Part shown: piece by piece, positions 8,772-16,669 of the stretch
Numbering within the stretch: the first letter of the stretch is position 1
How the letters are laid out: each line of letters begins with the position of its first letter
DNA from: Methylopumilus sp003533095
GTDB taxonomy: Bacteria > Pseudomonadota > Gammaproteobacteria > Burkholderiales > Methylophilaceae
DNA: 62,401 bases
Direction: 5' to 3'
Assembly: GCA_963977845.1 (NCBI GenBank)
Contig: CAXBPZ010000004.1
Coordinates: 1 to 62,401 of the forward strand
Translations under genes and position numbers: made by a program
Notes under the pieces: generated by a model
What the model was told of the DNA's origin: nothing
The model's database searches: none
The model's input: the letters and a program-made list of their open reading frames with translations, nothing else

Positions 8772-10075
8772 TTATTTTTTTTGAGAAGCAATCTCTCTTG
8801 AGGAAAAGTTATTTTAAATTGACTACCTTTGCCAATTTGGCTGGTGATATCTATTTGAGCTTGATGCCGAATACATACATGTTTCACAATAGATAATCCT
8901 AATCCAGTTCCACCCGTATTTCTGCTTCGATCGGCATCAATCCTGAAGAAACGTTCTGTAAGTCTTGGAATTAATTTTTCTTCAATACCTATACCCGAAT
9001 CTTGTACTTCAAAAAAAGGTTTTTGATCTTTAATATCCCATATTACGTCAATAGAGCCGCCTTCCTTGGTGTAACGTATCGCATTACTTACAAGGTTTAA
9101 AAAGGCGCTATAAATTTCTTTTTCATATCCTAATAAAGCAATGTTTTTATTAATGGACAAATTAATTTTATGTAATTTTCCTGAGATTAAGTCTGAATCT
9201 TTTTTTAAGTTTTTAAAGAGATGAGTCATATCTATTTCTTTTTTTTCTGCAGGTGCCGCATTAGATTCTATAGATGAAAGTTGAAGTAGATCTTCAACTA
9301 ATTTTTTCATTCGATCTGACTGCTCAAGCATCATTTGAAGATATGGACGTGTTTTTGTATTGAATTCATTTTTCATATCAGAGAGTGTTTCTAAGAATCC
9401 AACGATCACAGTGAGTGGTGTTTTTAACTCATGTGAAACGTTCGCAATAAAATCACGCTTAATAGAATCATTTTTTTCAATTTGTGTAATGTCTCTACAG
9501 ATAAGCAGTTTTTGACTTATACCAAAAGGAACTAGAAGTATTTCAAATGATCTGCCTGTATTTCGCCAAGAGATTAATTTAAGCGTACCCTCATATTTGT
9601 TTTCATTGAGGTATTCAGTAAAAGTTGTTTCACGCAATAAGTAATTAATGGGTTGATTGATATCTTTCGCTAGATGGATACCAAGCATTTTTTCTGAGGG
9701 TTTGTTGCACCATTCAATTTCATTATTCTGATTCAATGCAATAATGCCATCAGGAATAGCCTCTGCAGCTGTCATAAATCTGCCCAACGTCGTCGTGAGT
9801 TCAGATTTACTCTTTTTTTGTTTTCTATACTCTCGGTAAAGTGTCGCAAAAATTTCTTCCCAGATACCTGATCCATTAGGAATGGTTGATAAATTTGGAC
9901 TTTTCAGCCATTTGTTGAGACGATAAATCCAGTAGACATGAGAAAGAAAATAAAGGATTAAGCATGAAATAAAAAAGAATAAAGCGACTTCTATGCTTTT
10001 AAATCCCCAAACAATGAGAGATAAAAAAGATATAAATAATAAAACCCAAAAAGTATTCCAACGGATATCTTGCAA
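8768..10075 (-). CDS. phoR: Phosphate regulon sensor histidine kinase
   Basis: Membrane sensor kinase of 435 residues that phosphorylates PhoB when phosphate is scarce. Two hydrophobic helices occupy about residues 8-48 with almost no periplasmic loop, as in PhoR. A PAS domain spans about 100-195. The HisKA box FIANVSHELKTPL has its phospho-acceptor at His215. The ATPase motifs NLVSNAIRYT, DSGIGI and GGTGLGLSIVKH complete the protein. The frame has no upstream ATG; TTG at 10075 is taken as the start, giving MQDIRW, which suits a PhoR N-terminus. It is 66 bases after phoB and overlaps the next gene by 4 bases. Confidence 0.92.
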   Translation of the reverse strand: MQDIRWNTFWVLLFISFLSLIVWGFKSIEVALFFFISCLILYFLSHVYWIYRLNKWLKSPNLSTIPNGSGIWEEIFATLYREYRKQKKSKSELTTTLGRFMTAAEAIPDGIIALNQNNEIEWCNKPSEKMLGIHLAKDINQPINYLLRETTFTEYLNENKYEGTLKLISWRNTGRSFEILLVPFGISQKLLICRDITQIEKNDSIKRDFIANVSHELKTPLTVIVGFLETLSDMKNEFNTKTRPYLQMMLEQSDRMKKLVEDLLQLSSIESNAAPAEKKEIDMTHLFKNLKKDSDLISGKLHKINLSINKNIALLGYEKEIYSAFLNLVSNAIRYTKEGGSIDVIWDIKDQKPFFEVQDSGIGIEEKLIPRLTERFFRIDADRSRNTGGTGLGLSIVKHVCIRHQAQIDITSQIGKGSQFKITFPQERLLLKKNK

Positions 10076-10082
10076 TGTTTTT

Positions 10083-10113
10083 CTCGCTAAAAACGTACAA
10101 GTATTATAGCGAG
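10083..10113 (-). repeat. Inverted repeat in the phoB-phoR gap
   Basis: CTCGCTA at 10083-10089 pairs exactly with TAGCGAG at 10107-10113, a 7-bp stem with a 17-base loop in the 66-base gap between phoB and phoR. The minus strand also carries a TATAAT hexamer at 10108-10103 with no good -35. The hairpin could adjust the PhoB:PhoR ratio, or an internal phoR promoter may lie here; both are inference. Confidence 0.4.
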
Positions 10114-10141
10114 TAATGCTTGAAAGTGATCTAGGTAAATT

Positions 10142-10828
10142 TTATTTTGTAGAGAGTCTGTAGCCTGAACCGCGCACGGTTTGGATCAAATTTTCATGTT
10201 GAGTTTGGGCAAGAATATTTCTTAGTCTTCTGATATGAACATCTACTGTTCGATCTTCAATAAAAATTTGACTGCCCCAAACTTTATCTAATAACTGGCT
10301 TCTTGAATAAACTCTTTCAGGGTTACTCATAAAAAAATGAAGTAGCCTAAATTCCGTGGGACCCATATCTAATGGCTTATTATTTCCTGTCACCCTATGT
10401 GATACAGGATCTAATTCTAAACCGTTAATTTTTAAAAGGTCTTCGGTAAGCTCAGGAGCTTTTCTTCTGAGTACAGCTTTGATTCGAGCATTAAGTTCAC
10501 GGGGACTAAAAGGCTTGGTAATATAATCATCAGCACCTACTTCTAAGCCTTTAACTTTATCTAATTCATCACTGCGTGCTGTTAACATAATGATGGGGAT
10601 TGCTTTTGTTGAAGGATTACTGCGTAATTTCCGTGCAAAATCTATTCCTGACATGCCAGGCAACATCCAATCGAGCAAAATAATATCGGGAAGCGCTTCG
10701 CTAATGAGTTTTTCTGCATGTTCGGCACTTATAGCTCTTAATGGATTGTATCCTGCTTGAGAAATATTGAGCGCTAAAAGCTCAAGAATGGGGCTTTCGT
10801 CTTCAACGATCAGTATATTAGCTTTCAT
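10142..10828 (-). CDS. phoB: Phosphate regulon response regulator
   Basis: OmpR-type transcription factor of 228 residues, the usual PhoB length. The receiver domain has the acidic pocket EDE near residues 10-12, the phospho-acceptor Asp53 in LLDWMLPG, the conserved Thr in LTARSDE and the conserved Lys in ITKPF. The winged-helix effector domain has the recognition segment SRSQLLDKVWG and the wing DVHIRRLR..VRGSGYRL. It is transcribed leftwards with phoR. Three TGTCAT half-sites lie 36-63 bases upstream of the ATG, consistent with autoactivation. No pst or phoU genes are in the window. Confidence 0.95.
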   Translation of the reverse strand: MKANILIVEDESPILELLALNISQAGYNPLRAISAEHAEKLISEALPDIILLDWMLPGMSGIDFARKLRSNPSTKAIPIIMLTARSDELDKVKGLEVGADDYITKPFSPRELNARIKAVLRRKAPELTEDLLKINGLELDPVSHRVTGNNKPLDMGPTEFRLLHFFMSNPERVYSRSQLLDKVWGSQIFIEDRTVDVHIRRLRNILAQTQHENLIQTVRGSGYRLSTK

Positions 10829-10863
10829 AGTTACTTAATAATAATATATTGATTATGATCGTA

Positions 10864-10891
10864 TGACATTAATATGACATTTTAATGACAT
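10864..10891 (-). promoter_or_regulatory. Pho box: three 11-bp-spaced TGTCAT half-sites
   Basis: TGACAT on the plus strand begins at 10864, 10875 and 10886, exactly 11 bases apart. Read on the minus strand towards phoB this gives three ATGTCAT half-sites, matching the PhoB box (CTGTCAT repeats, 11-bp period) in sequence, period and orientation. AT-rich -10-like hexamers follow before the phoB start. The site also lies about 80 bases upstream of the divergent OFA transporter, which it might influence. The match is direct; PhoB binding is inferred from the known consensus. Confidence 0.82.
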
Positions 10892-10969
10892 TACCTACCA
10901 CTTAAAGAAAAAGGTAATTTTTTAAAAATTAATTTAATATTGAATTATTGATTTTCGGAGAATTTAAGT

Positions 10970-12640
10970 ATGTCCAATTTTTTTTCAAAAGAATATATCA
11001 CCGCCAAGGCTTCCTATAATCGTTGGTTAGTTCCACCCGCTGCATTAGCGATTCACCTCTCAATTGGTATGGCTTATGGATTTAGTGTCTTTTGGAAACC
11101 CTTGGGGAATATATTAACAGGTGGCGATGGCAAGCCTTTGGCAGCATGCGCTGCTGGAGCGGCAACTTTTGCAGATAAGCTTCACGGAACACTTCGAGCT
11201 TTAACAGCTACCGACTGTAATTGGACTCAATTTGACTTGGGATGGATGTATACCTTATTTTTTGTCCTTCTAGGCTGCTCTGCAGCTCTTTGGGGAAGCT
11301 GGCTAGAGCGATCTGGTCCCAGGAAAGCAGGGCTTGTATCTACCTTATGTTGGTGCGGTGGATTGTTAATTTCAGCATTCGGTATATACACGCATCAACT
11401 TTGGATGATGTGGCTTGGAAGTGGTGTTATTGGGGGTATTGGTTTAGGCTTAGGATATATCTCTCCTGTCTCTACGCTCATTAAATGGTTTCCGGATAAA
11501 AGAGGCATGGCAACTGGCATGGCGATTATGGGTTTTGGGGGAGGCGCTATGATTGGTTCCCCGCTTGCCACTATGTTAATGACAAAATTTTCTACAGAAA
11601 CTAACGGGATTATTCAACCAGGCATCTGGCAAACGTTTGTTGTTTTAGCCATTATTTATAGTCTCTTTATGATTTCAGGTTCTTTAGGCTATCGCGTACC
11701 TCCCTCAGGTTGGAAGCCAGCAGGATGGAATCCACTTAAAAACAAAAATAACAATATGATTGCAGTTAATCATGTGCACTTAAATAAGGCCCATAAAACA
11801 CCACAATTTTGGTTTTTATGGATAGTTCTTTGTATGAATGTATCAGCGGGTATTGGCATAATTGGTGCAGCAGCACCTATGCTTCAAGAGACGTTTGGTG
11901 GTGCTTTAATTGGCCATGCAGATCTCAGTTTCGCAGATCTTAAAAAAGATGAGTCATTGTTAGCGCTTGCAGCAGCCGTTGGCGCTGGATTTGTAGGCTT
12001 AATTTCTTTATTTAATATTTTTGGCCGTTTTTTCTGGGCCAGTATTTCAGACAAGTTAGGAAGAAAACTAACTTATTTTGTTTTTTTTACGCTTGGTAGT
12101 TTGATGTATGTCACCGCATCCTATATGGCTGGATCAAAATCATTAGCGCTTTTTGCTGCATGTTTTTGTATTATTGCATCTATGTATGGTGGAGGATTCG
12201 CAACAATACCAGCTTATTTGGCCGATATGTTTGGTACTCAATTTGTAGGTGCAATTCATGGAAGGATATTAACGGCTTGGTCGACCGCTGGCATCTTGGG
12301 CCCAGTAATTGTAAATTACATGCATGATATGAGGGTCGAAGCACAAGTTCCTTTTTCAGAAATTTATGCGCCTATCTTTTATATATTAGCAATGATGCTT
12401 GCTGTCGGATTTATTGCAAATCTTATGGTTAGACCCGTTGCTAAAAAATTCTTTATGACAGACAAAGAGTTGTTAGCTGAAAAAAAATTAGCTCATGAGA
12501 AATTTATTTCAGCAAAAGAAGTTATTGGAAAGGCCGAAAAAACTCCTTTAATTACTCTACTTACCTGGTCAGCAGTTGGGATACCCATCTCTTATGGGAT
12601 ATGGAGCACTATACAAAAGGCTTGGATATTGTTTCATTAA
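10970..12640 (+). CDS. MFS transporter of the oxalate/formate antiporter (OFA) type
   Basis: Major facilitator transporter of 556 residues in the inner membrane, longer than a typical 420-residue MFS protein. The loop after helix 1 is enlarged (about residues 40-75, with two cysteines). The family motif KRGMATGMAIMGFGGGAM follows near residue 178, and a second-half motif SDKLGRKLTY lies near 358. A hydrophilic stretch around 505-530 is followed by an extra C-terminal hydrophobic helix. Cargo is likely a small carboxylate such as oxalate, formate or lactate, but this cannot be read from sequence. The start is supported by a CGGAG ribosome-binding site about 9 bases upstream. It diverges from phoB across the Pho box and ends before a strong hairpin. 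Confidence 0.85.
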   Translation: MSNFFSKEYITAKASYNRWLVPPAALAIHLSIGMAYGFSVFWKPLGNILTGGDGKPLAACAAGAATFADKLHGTLRALTATDCNWTQFDLGWMYTLFFVLLGCSAALWGSWLERSGPRKAGLVSTLCWCGGLLISAFGIYTHQLWMMWLGSGVIGGIGLGLGYISPVSTLIKWFPDKRGMATGMAIMGFGGGAMIGSPLATMLMTKFSTETNGIIQPGIWQTFVVLAIIYSLFMISGSLGYRVPPSGWKPAGWNPLKNKNNNMIAVNHVHLNKAHKTPQFWFLWIVLCMNVSAGIGIIGAAAPMLQETFGGALIGHADLSFADLKKDESLLALAAAVGAGFVGLISLFNIFGRFFWASISDKLGRKLTYFVFFTLGSLMYVTASYMAGSKSLALFAACFCIIASMYGGGFATIPAYLADMFGTQFVGAIHGRILTAWSTAGILGPVIVNYMHDMRVEAQVPFSEIYAPIFYILAMMLAVGFIANLMVRPVAKKFFMTDKELLAEKKLAHEKFISAKEVIGKAEKTPLITLLTWSAVGIPISYGIWSTIQKAWILFH

Positions 12641-12676
12641 TTCACATAAAAACTAAAGATAGCTCTTATATAAGTT

Positions 12677-12708
12677 AAAATTACTTTTTTGTTCAAAAAA
12701 GTAATTTT
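12677..12708 (+). terminator. 14-bp perfect hairpin after the transporter gene
   Basis: Left arm 12677-12690, loop GTTC, right arm 12695-12708; all 14 pairs match. The stem is AT-rich and its right arm ends in TTTTAT, so it can serve as an intrinsic terminator for the transporter and, by symmetry, on the other strand. It also lies in the ribH leader 16 bases before the TTG start, so an effect on ribH is possible. Confidence 0.55.
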
Positions 12709-12723
12709 ATAGGACCTTATTAA

Positions 12724-13173
12724 TTGAGAGAGATCGTAAAAAATTCAAATGGAGAATCATTCTCTATTGGTATTGTGATGTCAGAATTCAACCCGCATGT
12801 GGGCGAAGCTTTACTTAAGGCTTGTCACCATGAACTTCTTAATCTTGGTGTAAAAGATGATCGTATTATATTGGCAAAAGTACCTGGTGCCTTAGAAAGT
12901 CCTTTAGCTCTTAAAAAGATGGCGCAATCAAAAAAATTTGATGCATTGATTGCATTAGGTGCCGTCATAAGAGGAGAGACTTTTCATTTTGAAGTTGTGG
13001 CAAATCACTCAGCAAAATCAATTATGGATGTTCAATTAGAATTCAGTATGCCCATTGTTAATGCAATACTGACTACGGAAAACGATGAGCAAGCTATGGA
13101 GCGAACTTCAGTCAAGGGTAGAGAGGCTGCGCAAGTCGCTATACAAATGATCCACTTATTAAAGTCAGTTTAA
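12724..13173 (+). CDS. ribH: 6,7-dimethyl-8-ribityllumazine synthase
   Basis: Penultimate step of riboflavin synthesis: condenses 5-amino-6-ribitylaminouracil with dihydroxybutanone phosphate. The protein has 149 residues, near the family norm of about 155. Family motifs are visible: SEFNPHVGEALLKAC near residue 21, KVPGALESPL near 58, and ALGAVIRGETFHFE near 84 with the catalytic His. A TTG start at 12724 is chosen: an AGGA ribosome-binding site lies 9 bases before it and no ATG is available upstream. nusB follows with a TAATG overlap. No FMN riboswitch precedes it. Confidence 0.93.
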   Translation: MREIVKNSNGESFSIGIVMSEFNPHVGEALLKACHHELLNLGVKDDRIILAKVPGALESPLALKKMAQSKKFDALIALGAVIRGETFHFEVVANHSAKSIMDVQLEFSMPIVNAILTTENDEQAMERTSVKGREAAQVAIQMIHLLKSV

Positions 13174-13634
13174 TGTTAGAAACGCAGCCAATAAAAAAGA
13201 AAAAAAAGCTCGTAAATAATAGACGTAAATCGAGAGAGCTTGTGATGAAGAGTATTTATCGAGGCATCTTAAATCAGTTTGATATTAATCAAATTAAAAA
13301 AGATATTAAAGATGACCCAGACTACTTAAAAGCAGATGAAGCTTTTTATCAGAACCTTTTTGATGGCGTCATGAGTAATATGGATGAATTAAATAGTGAA
13401 ATTTCAAGTTTCATTGATCGACCTATTGAAAAATTAAGTCCTATAGAACATTCAATCTTATGTATTTCAATTTATGAACTTATTTATGATAAAGCCATTC
13501 CATACAAAGTAGCTATTAATGAAGGCGTTGAATTAGCTAAGACTTTTGGTGGAATTGAAGGATATAAATATATTAATGGCGTATTAGATAAAGTAGCAGA
13601 AAAAAGAAGACCTCTAGAGTTTTCTAAAAATTAG
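13173..13634 (+). CDS. nusB: Transcription antitermination factor NusB
   Basis: All-helical RNA-binding protein of 153 residues that joins NusE (S10) on boxA to prevent premature termination of rRNA operons. The N-terminus carries an unusually lysine-rich tail (KKKKK) before the core that begins RRKSRELVMKSIY. The C-terminal half shows the conserved SPIEHSILCISIYEL and PYKVAINEGVELAKTFGG motifs. Its ATG overlaps the ribH stop by one base; ribH-nusB is a widespread pair. It ends tail-to-tail with lpxH, overlapping it by 4 bases. Confidence 0.94.
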   Translation: MLETQPIKKKKKLVNNRRKSRELVMKSIYRGILNQFDINQIKKDIKDDPDYLKADEAFYQNLFDGVMSNMDELNSEISSFIDRPIEKLSPIEHSILCISIYELIYDKAIPYKVAINEGVELAKTFGGIEGYKYINGVLDKVAEKRRPLEFSKN

Positions 13635-14350
13635 ATTTGGTGAGTTTCAATGCCATTGGCATTGAAACTCAAATAACTTCCCTGTTCATACCAATCGCCA
13701 AGAACTATCCGTTGTATTTCATGACCATCAAGCCAAATTGAATGACGGTTTGGTCTGTGTGTATGCCCGTGAATAAAAAAATCTGGATAATTAAAGCGAA
13801 TGAGGGTTTGATTTACTTCTTCATTGTTGACATCCATGATTTCCATTGATTTATTTTTTTTATTTAATTCACTTTCTTTTCTAAATTCATTAGCTATTGA
13901 AATTCGTTCAGAAAGAGATTTTTTTAGAAATTCATTTTTCCATGATTCACTTCTAATTTTCTCTCTGAAAGATTGATATTCGATATCATCAGTACAGAGG
14001 TTATCTCCGTGCCCTAAGAGCACTTTTTTTCCGTAAATTTCGACAAGCGTCGGATCATCTAATAAAACAGCACCTGTTTTTTTTTCAAAGTCTGATCCCA
14101 TGAGAAAGTCTCTGTTGCCATGCATTAAAAAAACCTGAATATGTCGATCCGTTAACTTCTTGAGGGCTTCAATAACATTTTCGTGTTGCTTTGAATCGTC
14201 ACCTATCCAATACTCGAAAAGATCTCCAAGTATGTAAAGTGCGTCGACTTGATTATGTGGTTTATTTAAAAAATTTATAAAAGTATCAACAATACTTGGA
14301 CGGCTCTCGCACAAGTGAATATCTGATATAAATATAGTTTGATTAGGCAA
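13631..14350 (-). CDS. lpxH: UDP-2,3-diacylglucosamine diphosphatase
   Basis: Lipid A pathway enzyme that cleaves UDP-2,3-diacylglucosamine to lipid X and UMP at the inner face of the inner membrane. It has 239 residues, the usual length. Calcineurin-like metallophosphatase motifs are present: ISDIHLCESRPS near residue 8, LGDLFEYWIGDD near 41, MHGNRDFLMG near 77, LGHGDNLCTDD near 113 and FIHGHTHRPNRH near 192. It starts 2 bases after ppiB in the same transcript and is last in the TPR-ldt-ppi-ppi-lpxH group. Its last codons form the 31-base palindrome described separately. Confidence 0.94.
   Translation of the reverse strand: MPNQTIFISDIHLCESRPSIVDTFINFLNKPHNQVDALYILGDLFEYWIGDDSKQHENVIEALKKLTDRHIQVFLMHGNRDFLMGSDFEKKTGAVLLDDPTLVEIYGKKVLLGHGDNLCTDDIEYQSFREKIRSESWKNEFLKKSLSERISIANEFRKESELNKKNKSMEIMDVNNEEVNQTLIRFNYPDFFIHGHTHRPNRHSIWLDGHEIQRIVLGDWYEQGSYLSFNANGIETHQI
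13641..13671. repeat. 31-base perfect palindrome in the 3' end of lpxH
   Basis: The sequence is fully self-complementary around base 13656 (15 paired bases each side; arms TGAGTTTCAATGCCA / TGGCATTGAAACTCA). It lies in codons of the lpxH C-terminus and begins 7 bases after the nusB stop, so in RNA it can form a 14-bp hairpin that may stop or protect nusB transcripts. It is not followed by a T-tract in either direction, so the terminator reading is uncertain. Confidence 0.6.
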
Positions 14351-14352
14351 TA

Positions 14353-14838
14353 TTACTCAATTGTGACATTAAGAATCGTCACAGTCTCACGAGGAACATC
14401 TTGATGGCCAGCCGAGTTGCCTGTTGCAACTTTTTGGATTTTATCTACTACGTCAGTCCCTTCAGTAACCTTTCCAAAAACACAATAGCCCCAACCATCT
14501 TGCCCTGGGTAATTTAAAAAATCATTATTACTTACATTAATAAAGAATTGGCTTGTAGCAGAGTCAGGGATAGAGGTTCTTGCCATCGCAATAGTATATT
14601 TATTATTTTTAAGACCATTATTTGCTTCATTTTTAATAGGCTTTGCAGTGGGCTTTTGCTTCATTGAGGAATCAAACCCACCACCTTGAATCATAAATCC
14701 ATCAATAACTCTATGGAAAATTGTGCCATTGTAAAAACCACTTTTTACGTAACTTAAGAAGTTTTCAACGGTAACAGGAGCTTTATCCGCGTCAAGTTCT
14801 AAAACAATATTGCCTAAATTTGTTGAGAGTGTAATCAC
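14353..14838 (-). CDS. ppiB: Cytoplasmic cyclophilin-type peptidyl-prolyl isomerase
   Basis: Protein-folding catalyst of 161 residues that isomerises Xaa-Pro bonds. It has no signal peptide, so it is cytoplasmic. Core cyclophilin motifs are present: NFLSYVKSGFYNGTIFHRVIDGFMIQ near residue 26 with the active Arg, ATSQFFINVSNNDFLN near 93, and YCVFGKVTEGTDVVDKI near 118. The exported paralogue lies 21 bases upstream on the same strand; the two proteins align over the whole domain and look like an old tandem duplication with different destinations. Confidence 0.93.
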   Translation of the reverse strand: MITLSTNLGNIVLELDADKAPVTVENFLSYVKSGFYNGTIFHRVIDGFMIQGGGFDSSMKQKPTAKPIKNEANNGLKNNKYTIAMARTSIPDSATSQFFINVSNNDFLNYPGQDGWGYCVFGKVTEGTDVVDKIQKVATGNSAGHQDVPRETVTILNVTIE

Positions 14839-14859
14839 TTAGATTCCTTTATTAAAATA

Positions 14860-15432
14860 TTAATTGATATGTTTTGCATTCATGATAATGACTGGCCTTA
14901 TAGGAACATCCGAAAAACCTCTTGAGTTACCTGTGGGTAATTGACCAATTTTATGAACCACATTCATACCTTCAATGATTTTGCCAAAAACACAATAACC
15001 AACAGAGCTCGGCTCAGGACTTGTATAGTTTAAAAAATTATTGTCGATAAGATTAATAAAAAATTGAGCAGTAGCAGAGTTGGGGTCATTTGTTCTTGCC
15101 ATTGAGACTGTTCCCGCATTATTTACTAACCCATTATTTGATTCATTAACGATTGGAGGCTGTGTCTTCTTTTCCACCATCTCTCTTGTGAATCCACCAC
15201 CTTGAATCATAAAGTTACTAATAACTCTATGAAAGATAGTTTCTTTATAAAATCCATTATCAACATAATATAAAAAATTGCTTACAGTTTTTGGCGCCTT
15301 TTCAGGATAAAGTTCAATTTTAAAGTTTCCTTGATTGGTTTCAAATTCAACAATTGGATTAGCTGCATATACTAATGGCGAGAACAATAAAAAAATAAAA
15401 AGCAATTTGATTAAATTAAACGCCGCCTTCAT
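14860..15432 (-). CDS. Exported cyclophilin-type peptidyl-prolyl isomerase
   Basis: PpiA-like periplasmic isomerase of 190 residues. A signal peptide (MKAAFNLIKLLFIFLLF..., cleavage near VYA-AN) precedes the cyclophilin domain, with FHRVISNFMIQ (active Arg), ATAQFFINL and YCVFGKIIEGMNVV. The frame is open to 15459, but ATG at 15432 is chosen: a GGAG ribosome-binding site lies 8 bases upstream and the signal peptide begins there. The start lies inside the end of the L,D-transpeptidase gene (17-base overlap, other frame), suggesting coupling. Its periplasmic location fits the envelope role of the gene group. Confidence 0.9.
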   Translation of the reverse strand: MKAAFNLIKLLFIFLLFSPLVYAANPIVEFETNQGNFKIELYPEKAPKTVSNFLYYVDNGFYKETIFHRVISNFMIQGGGFTREMVEKKTQPPIVNESNNGLVNNAGTVSMARTNDPNSATAQFFINLIDNNFLNYTSPEPSSVGYCVFGKIIEGMNVVHKIGQLPTGNSRGFSDVPIRPVIIMNAKHIN

Positions 15433-16666
15433 ACATAATTCTCCATTCATTATTTTCATTAATCCAATATTGTCTCTTATTCATTTTATTGTTGATTGTA
15501 GGGCTTTTATAGTCCTGCATAAAATCTACTAAAACGATTTCATTTTCTGTGTTTGGGTAATCAAAAAATGAAATTTCAGATAAAACAACAGAAACTTTAA
15601 CTTTTTGAGACTGGATCATTCTTTTTCTCTCAGCCCATGTGTCGAAGTTATCTTTTTCGCTAAAGAAGGTTTTTGAGTAAAATTTTAGATAAGTGTCGGT
15701 ATCTTGGTCTTCCCAATTTTTTCTCCAAGCCTCTATCGAATTAATAAGAGAAAGTTTTTTTTCAATCAAATTATTATTACTAAATTCTAAATCTTTTAGT
15801 GAGCGAAAAGAAATGATAATAGGAATTCTATTGTCGTCTAAAATTGTGGAAAGCTTCATTAAATCAGGGTTACTTAATACAATACATCCATCGCTTGCTA
15901 AAGGCGCTCTGTTATATGTTGTTTTTGGCGTTCCATGAAGCCATATACCTGAGCCATTTCGTTTATTTTTTTTATCGATTTCATTGGGATAACTCAAGGG
16001 GTAGGCAGCATCTCCATAAAAATCAGATAAGGATTCTTTGATTTTTTTTCCTGTAAAATAAACACCTATCGGTGTCTTCTTGTCACCTTCGTATTGTTTG
16101 CCAAACCCATTCTTCCCTATAGATACATAATAATCGTCTTTATAAGAAAGCTTTCCATTGATATTTTCATATAGATAAAGCCTTGAGTTTGGTGCATCAA
16201 CATAAAAAAGATATTTCTCTTTTTCATTTAGCTGAGCAAAAATTTTAGGTTCATTTTGAAGATTAAGGCTATTGAGATATCTCTCAATCCTTACTTTTGC
16301 CTCATTTTTAAAATTTTCAATTTCTTCTTTTTTTTCACCTTTTGACTCGTCACCCATGCCATTAATTTGTTTTGCATGAGCCAAAAGCAAATCACCTTGA
16401 ATAAGGTAGGCTAATTTAAAATTTGGTGTTTGTTTGATAAGAGTGTCGATGGTTTTCAGCGCTACATCGACTTTACCTTCAGAAATTTCTACTAAAGATT
16501 TTACAAGCATCTTCTCAGGTGTTTCGTATGTTAATTCAGCAGTATTGAAATTTTTATTTGAGACAAAAGCTTCTTCACCAGAAGCTGGTGGAATAATAAA
16601 AAGAATCACTAATGTTAAAAATAAGCGAAATTCTTTTTTTATAAAATTGTTGATGAAAGTTTTCAT
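15416..16666 (-). CDS. L,D-transpeptidase (YkuD) with C-terminal SnoaL/Cds6-like domain
   Basis: Periplasmic peptidoglycan cross-linking or protein-attaching enzyme of 416 residues. A signal peptide spans about residues 1-30. A helical region is followed by the YkuD domain at about 150-285, with IWLHGTP and the catalytic motif SDGCIVLSN, Cys near residue 261. A C-terminal domain of about 110 residues (EAWRKNWEDQDTDTYLKFYS...FDTWAERKR) is shared with the TPR protein encoded next to it. ATG at 16666 is preferred to the TTG one codon earlier. It starts 3 bases after the TPR gene ends and overlaps the following cyclophilin gene. Wall substrate specificity is not predictable. Confidence 0.87.
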   Translation of the reverse strand: MKTFINNFIKKEFRLFLTLVILFIIPPASGEEAFVSNKNFNTAELTYETPEKMLVKSLVEISEGKVDVALKTIDTLIKQTPNFKLAYLIQGDLLLAHAKQINGMGDESKGEKKEEIENFKNEAKVRIERYLNSLNLQNEPKIFAQLNEKEKYLFYVDAPNSRLYLYENINGKLSYKDDYYVSIGKNGFGKQYEGDKKTPIGVYFTGKKIKESLSDFYGDAAYPLSYPNEIDKKNKRNGSGIWLHGTPKTTYNRAPLASDGCIVLSNPDLMKLSTILDDNRIPIIISFRSLKDLEFSNNNLIEKKLSLINSIEAWRKNWEDQDTDTYLKFYSKTFFSEKDNFDTWAERKRMIQSQKVKVSVVLSEISFFDYPNTENEIVLVDFMQDYKSPTINNKMNKRQYWINENNEWRIMYEGGV

Positions 16667-16669
16667 CAA

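Noticed and set aside
12641..12723. Possible FMN riboswitch before ribH
   Set aside because: The conserved RFN elements are absent and the leader is too short; only an AT-rich hairpin is present.
13190..13210. A-rich run at the nusB start with A-AAA-AAG heptamers, possible programmed frameshift
   Set aside because: It encodes a lysine-rich tail; there is no stimulatory structure and the zero frame gives full NusB. Lys codons in AT-rich genomes make this by chance.
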